Below are positions 58,862 through 64,000 of a stretch of 64,000 bases of DNA, piece by piece. Below the pieces are notes generated by a model. The model had not been told where the DNA came from. It was given only the letters and a program-made list of their open reading frames with translations, and searched no databases. The translations under genes and the position numbers were made by a program. The DNA is taken from NCBI GenBank assembly GCA_907163375.1, contig CAJQUW010005239.1:248001-312000 (forward strand). The letters are read 5' to 3'. Position 1 is the stretch's first letter; every line of letters begins with the position of its first letter. Source of the stretch: Prostheceraeus crozeri. Lineage: Eukaryota; Platyhelminthes; Polycladida; Euryleptidae.

Positions 58862-59094
58862 TGCCGTCCAAAGGTAAAAGTGCGTAACTGACATTTTGAC
58901 GATTTTCAGTAGAGCCAATTTTGTCTTTTTGCATACTGTGATTTCTTGTTTGATTGTAATCCAAAACTTCTATCGTCTACTTATAGAACAGATATATAAT
59001 TGAATATAGGTGTACAAATTGACTTTTTATCTAAAAGTACAAAAAACTGAATATCGCCAAAATGTCAGTTACGCACTTTTACCTTTTGACGGCA
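58862..59094. repeat. Hairpin with 49-bp arms
   Basis: 58862-58910 and 59046-59094 are inverted copies (TGCCGTCCAAAGGTAAAAGT... and complement) with three mismatches and a 135-bp loop. No coding content. Confidence 0.85.
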
Positions 59095-60329
59095 GAAGAA
59101 ACGCATGTTCTATAATATGTTGCTTCTGTTCTCTAAATATTTTCGTGTCTCTCATGTGGACAGGTTTGTCAATACCATTAGAGACAATTAAGTGCCAGGA
59201 CGATTTTAACTTGACACTCTTTATCATACAAAATAACTTGTATTTGTATGTATGATAAGCGTCTTCATCACAGATTGTCAGGTCGTGGACCGTGATGACG
59301 TTTGCCTGTAAATAATTAGTCCTATCAATCGTCTTCAGCTCCGCGTCTGTCATGCCTATGTCAGTTATAATGCGTGTTTTCTTCTCCCACGTCTGTCATG
59401 CTCGTCGTCCTGATTTTCCGTTCAGATTTGTTCCGTCATCCTCGTACTCCGGATTTCCTTTCCTCTTGTCAAACGGCTGTACATGTACTGTAGTTGTTCC
59501 CCGGCATCCCTTTTTTTAAGCCGCTAGACCACCGCCGAGGGGTGATAGTGTTCACACATGTGAGGCTTCGGCCTCCAGAGAACTCAGCAAACGTTGTTCG
59601 TGCTGTCTTAGTTGTGAATTCGTGTCATTACTTTCCATAATTCCCTAGAAATCATAATTCATCATGCGGCAAATTTTACTGGACACCTGATGTTCCGATG
59701 TTTGAAGTAGCTGTAGTGGTAAGCAAACTAGTTCCATATCATATAAATTTGCGGACTGATTAGTTAATAATTATGCGGGTATCTCGACTCTCATTTAGTC
59801 GCGCAATTTTGAGCTTTGAGAACCCTGTGGCGGGATCCTAGAGCTTCCCCTCTGATTCTGATGTTCCTACGACTTAATCGTTCTCAAAGCTTGGTGGTTA
59901 AGTGGGTTGTACTTGTTCCAATGGTAGTATCAGCTTTGGTCAACTCGGTTATCTTGTTGGTGCCAATGGCAGTTTAAAATTTGAATTGAACATTTTTTCA
60001 GAATATTGAATTATTTGAGCATCTGCAGGAATTTGATGGTAGATGGCTTCGGATACAAAGCAACTTAAATTTAGTGTGACGTTCCGCCCAGACAGCTTAA
60101 TCATGCACGAATGACTGACTATTTGGAATGTGCACGGCAGCAAAATTATATCACAACTCACGTAAATTAATATGCAAATCAATGGAAAGTTTTTTGGAAT
60201 TATGTGGTACAAAATAAAGATGCAGAAAATAATGTTGCTAACAACAAAATAAAGAAGCAGGAAGAAGAAGAGCATTATGTGACAAGTTGATGACGTCACT
60301 ACCGGCATTTTTGATATACACACATGCAC
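59095..60329. other. Intergenic; 3' flank of the Penelope-like element
   Basis: The 126-codon minus frame at 59949-60329 is hydrophobic and lies where 3' untranslated DNA of the Penelope-like element would be expected; I do not treat it as a gene. Near 59523 the minus strand holds TGGTCTAGCGG, like a tRNA A box, without a B box. Confidence 0.35.
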
Positions 60330-62250
60330 TTTCCAGATTCTTTCTTTTCAAATAACCATGTAAGTTGCGATGAATAATTTCCCATTCGATTTGAATTGCA
60401 TCCCCCAATGATCAGTAATTAAAAGGTCTTTTGCTGGCGAAGGGTTATTTGAGATCATATGTTCTTTAATGCGTGTGCCTATCATTCGCGAAGTCTCACC
60501 AATATAATACTTGCAGCATAATTTACATTTAATTTTGTAATTTTTTGGGGGGATGAAATTTGTGTCTTAAACCGCTTCCCGAATCATACCAAACATCCGC
60601 ACTATTGTGCACTCCTGTTCTCTTCATCAAGTTGGAAATTTTTCTTATGATGACTTCGCTAATGAAAAGGATCTTCATTGTTCAATAATATTCTCGCAGT
60701 TTCCTCCTTACTCGCACATGATATGTCTTTGAACTTCAATTTTCTGCATGTCTTCTTAATAAATGACAAGGGGTGTCTATTACGAAGTAATTTATTGAAA
60801 GTCTTCTGAATTGAGTAATCGCGGTTTTCTGGTGTTGTAGATCTTCTCTCAACCCGAATTACCTCACCAATTAGCACCGACCGCTTCTGAGAGATTAGGC
60901 CACCAGCAATCCAAGGAAAAATTGAACCGCTGTGCATTCCTTCATGTAAAGGCGAGAAGAAAAAGTATGATTCATATTTTGCCGAATATCACAATCTAGA
61001 TAATGTAAATATCCATCACTGTTAGGTAATTTTATGGTGAATTTTGTCGCCGTGGAAACTAAATTGGATTCAACGTAGCAAAGTGCGTCAAGGTAACAAA
61101 ATTAAAAAAAAACAAAACAAGCTAATGACTAGTTAATTTTCAATAGGTACAAAATATGATTTAAAAGAAAATTTTTATATCCTAGAATGTCTAAAAATTT
61201 TAAAAATACTTGCTAGAAGGACAAACAACACTTCTCTTCTCCTCATGTGTAATAAATTGGCGAGTAAGTCGTTCTGCTCAAAATTATGTTTATCACTTAT
61301 ATATTGAAAATATCCTACTTAACAGTCTGCCCATTCAGATGATAAGATGACAGGTCTGTTTCCAATCAAAATACCAGATCTAGCTAACACAGCGGGATTA
61401 CGCTATCTAAAATCTACCAGGTGTGTAAGAGAATTAATATTAGTTCCTTGAGCTAAAACGTGAAATAGAATTCTACAAAATATGCATAAAAATTATTTGA
61501 CTATTTCTAATGAGGCCATTAACAGGAACTTGGTCAGGACGATCGCGTTTCGACCGCTTAATCCTGGATGCTCAAACCCGACCAAGCGCGATCCTGTGCA
61601 TTTAAGATGCACAGCCTCAAAAATTAAATTTATAATAGAGAAAGATTAGCATCTATAAAAAAAAATAGAGTCACTTTTGACTGAAATGTACCTCAGGCAT
61701 TTGAAAGAAGGACATAGTGCAGCCAGTGGAGGTCACTAATAGAGGAGACATAATCAACAGTTCGGAAGGCGAAATATCTGCAGGCTAGGCAATCCAGACA
61801 TAATCAACATAGCGTCTCCATACTCTCTTACCGACTGAGGTAATCGACTCAAAATTTTTCTTTTGATGAAGTCCATTATGGCCTACTGAGTCGCGATGGA
61901 ATTACTCATTGATAGGCCATTATGTTAATTTTAATTGACACAATTCATTAGAAAAAATTATTCAATGTCAATGAAATTATTGTCATGATGTGGTTCATAT
62001 CCAGTGAATTTAAAATCGTGTTTCTATGCGAATATACCTAAATAAAACTCGAAGTACCGTGAAAATGCGAGGTTCCTCATCAGCATCAGCTCTAGGAACG
62101 TCTCCATATAGATTGATAACACTTGACGATACTTGAAATATTTGCCACGTATAATCTGGTTTCCAAAATGTTAATCATCGTACAAAACGATCAATACTAG
62201 AAATGCAAGTTATATGAGCATTCACGCCCGCCATCTAATGCTGCCACTGA
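60330..62250 (-). mobile_element. Decayed Penelope-like retroelement (reverse transcriptase plus GIY-YIG)
   Basis: Along the minus strand the pieces fall in Penelope order. VINLYGDVPRA (about 62120) matches the D-x-x-N-L-Y-x-x-V-P motif A region. FKFTG leads into GLSMSNSIA (about 61900), the GLxMGS-type motif B. WRRYVDYVWI (about 61810) is the motif C region. LPNSDGYLHYLDCDI (about 61010) and VIRVERRSTTPENRDYS (about 60850) follow, and last KCKLCCKYYIGETSRM and IKEH (60490-60540), a GIY-YIG endonuclease with its cysteine pair. The element is broken in several places and looks old. Termini were not found. Confidence 0.75.
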
Positions 62251-63090
62251 ACGGACCTGGTTTATGATCTTCAAGGAAGAACATAAGTACTTGACAGAAT
62301 CGACTCAGAGCATTTGCAATTTTCTAACCTCTTTAAAGTTTTCACAGTCGTCGATTTATATCGATTTAAAATTTTGGTCAAAGCAAAATTAAATTTAGCG
62401 TCTTTAGTGGCTGGCTTTGTATATCGCCCAACAACAAAATTACCAGTTTCGATTGTGGCATATCGAAAATACATGCTTCTATTTCAGAAGTCATTTCATT
62501 GAGAAAAAGTCAGTCATTGAAATCATGTTGAGACATGGGATCGTGTTATGTCGCAAACGAAATAGAGTTTGTTTTATTCGATATTGGTTAGACAACAGCA
62601 GTTAATACTTTTACGTTCAGTATTGGCATTGTTGATACATTCAAGGACACTACTGCACCATATTAACAGCAAACCTGAAATGAATCTCTCGATGAAAATG
62701 TTGCTATTTGAATGATGCGCTTTCATTTTGATGTCTGTTCGTCACCGTACATGATAGCGATGCAATTCATTCATCGTTTCCTCTAAAATTTGACGCCTGT
62801 TTGCACTCTTCCATCCTACTCCATTGTCCTCACGCGCAGATCACCAATGACGTCATCACGTATTTTCGCTCAGCTCTAGCGACTTAGCGAAACAACATTC
62901 ACTGCCGAGAGTCACGTCGAATGACTTCTCTTCCAACGGACAAGCGATTGAGGTCATGCTAAAAAATCATGCGGAGTACACCTTCAAAAGTTATTCATTA
63001 ACCTTCAAGTTGATCCGGTAGCTTCATTTGTACTTTGCCAATTGGTCTATAAGTGCGGTATAATGAATTGTGAATTTGGAATCTAAAATG
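62251..63090. other. Intergenic; CCAAT and CRE-like words
   Basis: The frames at 62271-62605 overlap on both strands and are unrecognised. CCAATGACGTCA at 62844-62855 combines a CCAAT box and a palindromic CRE, in a locally GC-richer patch. It would suit a promoter, but no gene start was identified beside it. Confidence 0.3.
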
Positions 63091-63874
63091 CCGTTTGCTT
63101 GCTCATGGCCTCGCTTGTTCTCTCAAGTGAACTACAACAAGCCAAATGCTGATGCATTGACACAAGATAATAACAGGAGATAATGAGCAAAGTTAAAACT
63201 ACGCAGTAAGCAAGAATGATGATATCAGATGATAGTACATTCCAAAACGGTAAAACTCAAAGAAAAGCTGTCTAGCTGCTACTTAAATAAAGCAATAGGT
63301 AGATTTAAAAGATATTATCAATAATCAATCAAAAACAAATCAAGTTCGTTTCAAGACATGCAGTCGGTCTTTCTGTGCATATAAGATCCGCTGCAACTCT
63401 TTGATGATAGCGCTTTCGGTCACCGAAAGTTGAAACTTTGTTTTGAGGGTCCTCACTGCTTTGAATCATTGCTCAGCCTGTGGTAGAATATCTGTCTGTC
63501 ACACTCAGTCCAGTGAAGTGTTACTGCCGATTGTACAGCTTTGGTAGATTTCGGTCTGGAGTTTGAGTTCTGTACCCACATGGGAATATGCTCAGCACGA
63601 TTAATATCTAGACACCTTGAAGTTTTGCTGTCGTACCTTACTCCCCAATCCGTCTTTTAAATCTACCTATTGCTTTATTTAAGTAGTAGCTAGATAGCTT
63701 TTCTATGAGTTTTACCGTTTTGGAATGTACTATCATCTGACATCATCATTCTTGCTTACTGCGTAGTTTTAACTTTGCTCATTATCTCCTGTTATTATCT
63801 TGTATCAATACATTAGCATTTGGCTTGTTGTAGTTCACTTGAGAGAACAAGCGAGGCCATGAGCAAGCAAACGG
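63091..63874. repeat. Inverted repeat with 221-bp arms
   Basis: 63091-63311 and 63654-63874 pair without net indels (constant coordinate sum 126965) and with only scattered mismatches. The spacer is 342 bp. The arms begin CCGTTTGCTTGCTCATGGCC. No transposase, no clear target duplication. Confidence 0.9.
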
Positions 63875-64000
63875 GAGTTTTGACTTTTATTTTCATAACG
63901 AAAATACCGTCTACAAAGAATTAATTAGAACTGATTAAGATGCTTAATTTGGTAAGAGATCGATAAAATGCACTATTTTCAAAAGTCCTCATTAGTAAAG

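Noticed and set aside
59515-59545. tRNA-like A box (TGGTCTAGCGG, minus strand)
   Set aside because: No B box at the expected distance and no cloverleaf.
1-64000. LTR retrotransposons, endogenous viruses or Polintons
   Set aside because: No paired long terminal repeats, protease, integrase, capsid or envelope signatures were seen; the reverse transcriptases present are LINE or Penelope type.

Overview
The window looks like AT-rich nuclear DNA from an invertebrate animal; I cannot name the phylum. The reasons are sparse coding with intron-like splice signals, no operons, a 191-bp satellite, and relics of hAT, IS630/Tc1/mariner, LINE and Penelope-like elements. The 8-mer TAGGCCTA and its relative GTAGGCTAC recur throughout. 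I saw no rRNA, complete tRNA, CRISPR array, LTR element or viral gene.

Layout. 0-5.7 kb: a broken BED-finger hAT transposase gene on the minus strand. A second, non-autonomous hAT with a perfect 8-bp target-site duplication (TSD) sits inside this element, which itself interrupts a LINE reverse transcriptase. 6.7-7.9 kb: a long inverted repeat. 10.9-11.7 kb: an acidic 249-aa open frame. 12.5-14.0 kb: a non-autonomous hAT. 16-17.2 kb: the best host gene candidate, a 422-aa secreted, extremely basic, unrecognised protein. 16.8-21.4 and 27.8-32.4 kb: two arms of a nearly identical 4.6-kb inverted duplication. The right arm carries a truncated copy of the secreted-protein gene with its whole upstream region. 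The 6.4-kb spacer holds an almost intact Tc1/mariner-type element with one in-frame stop and a hAT relic. 35-36.4 kb: a LINE relic between terminal inverted repeats. 39.3-46.3 kb: a 191-bp satellite array carrying one hAT insertion that was then copied with the satellite as a 2.98-kb higher-order unit. 48.4-48.8 kb: a 150-bp-arm hairpin flanked by 11-bp direct repeats. 50.7-55.9 kb: three LINE fragments, a hAT and a coiled-coil open frame. 60.3-62.2 kb: a decayed Penelope-like element. 63.1-63.9 kb: another long inverted repeat.

How it works together. Most of the window is mobile DNA and its by-products. The left arm of the large inverted duplication holds the complete gene and a hAT with both ends. 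The right arm is cut short at both ends, so the left locus is the source and the right arm the daughter. The daughter gene keeps the signal peptide and acidic domain but loses the basic, cysteine-motif part, and it is still open. The two satellite-borne hAT copies differ, as far as I could see, only in homopolymer lengths. That suggests very recent duplication plus long-read base-calling error, so frame breaks in homopolymers elsewhere should be read cautiously.
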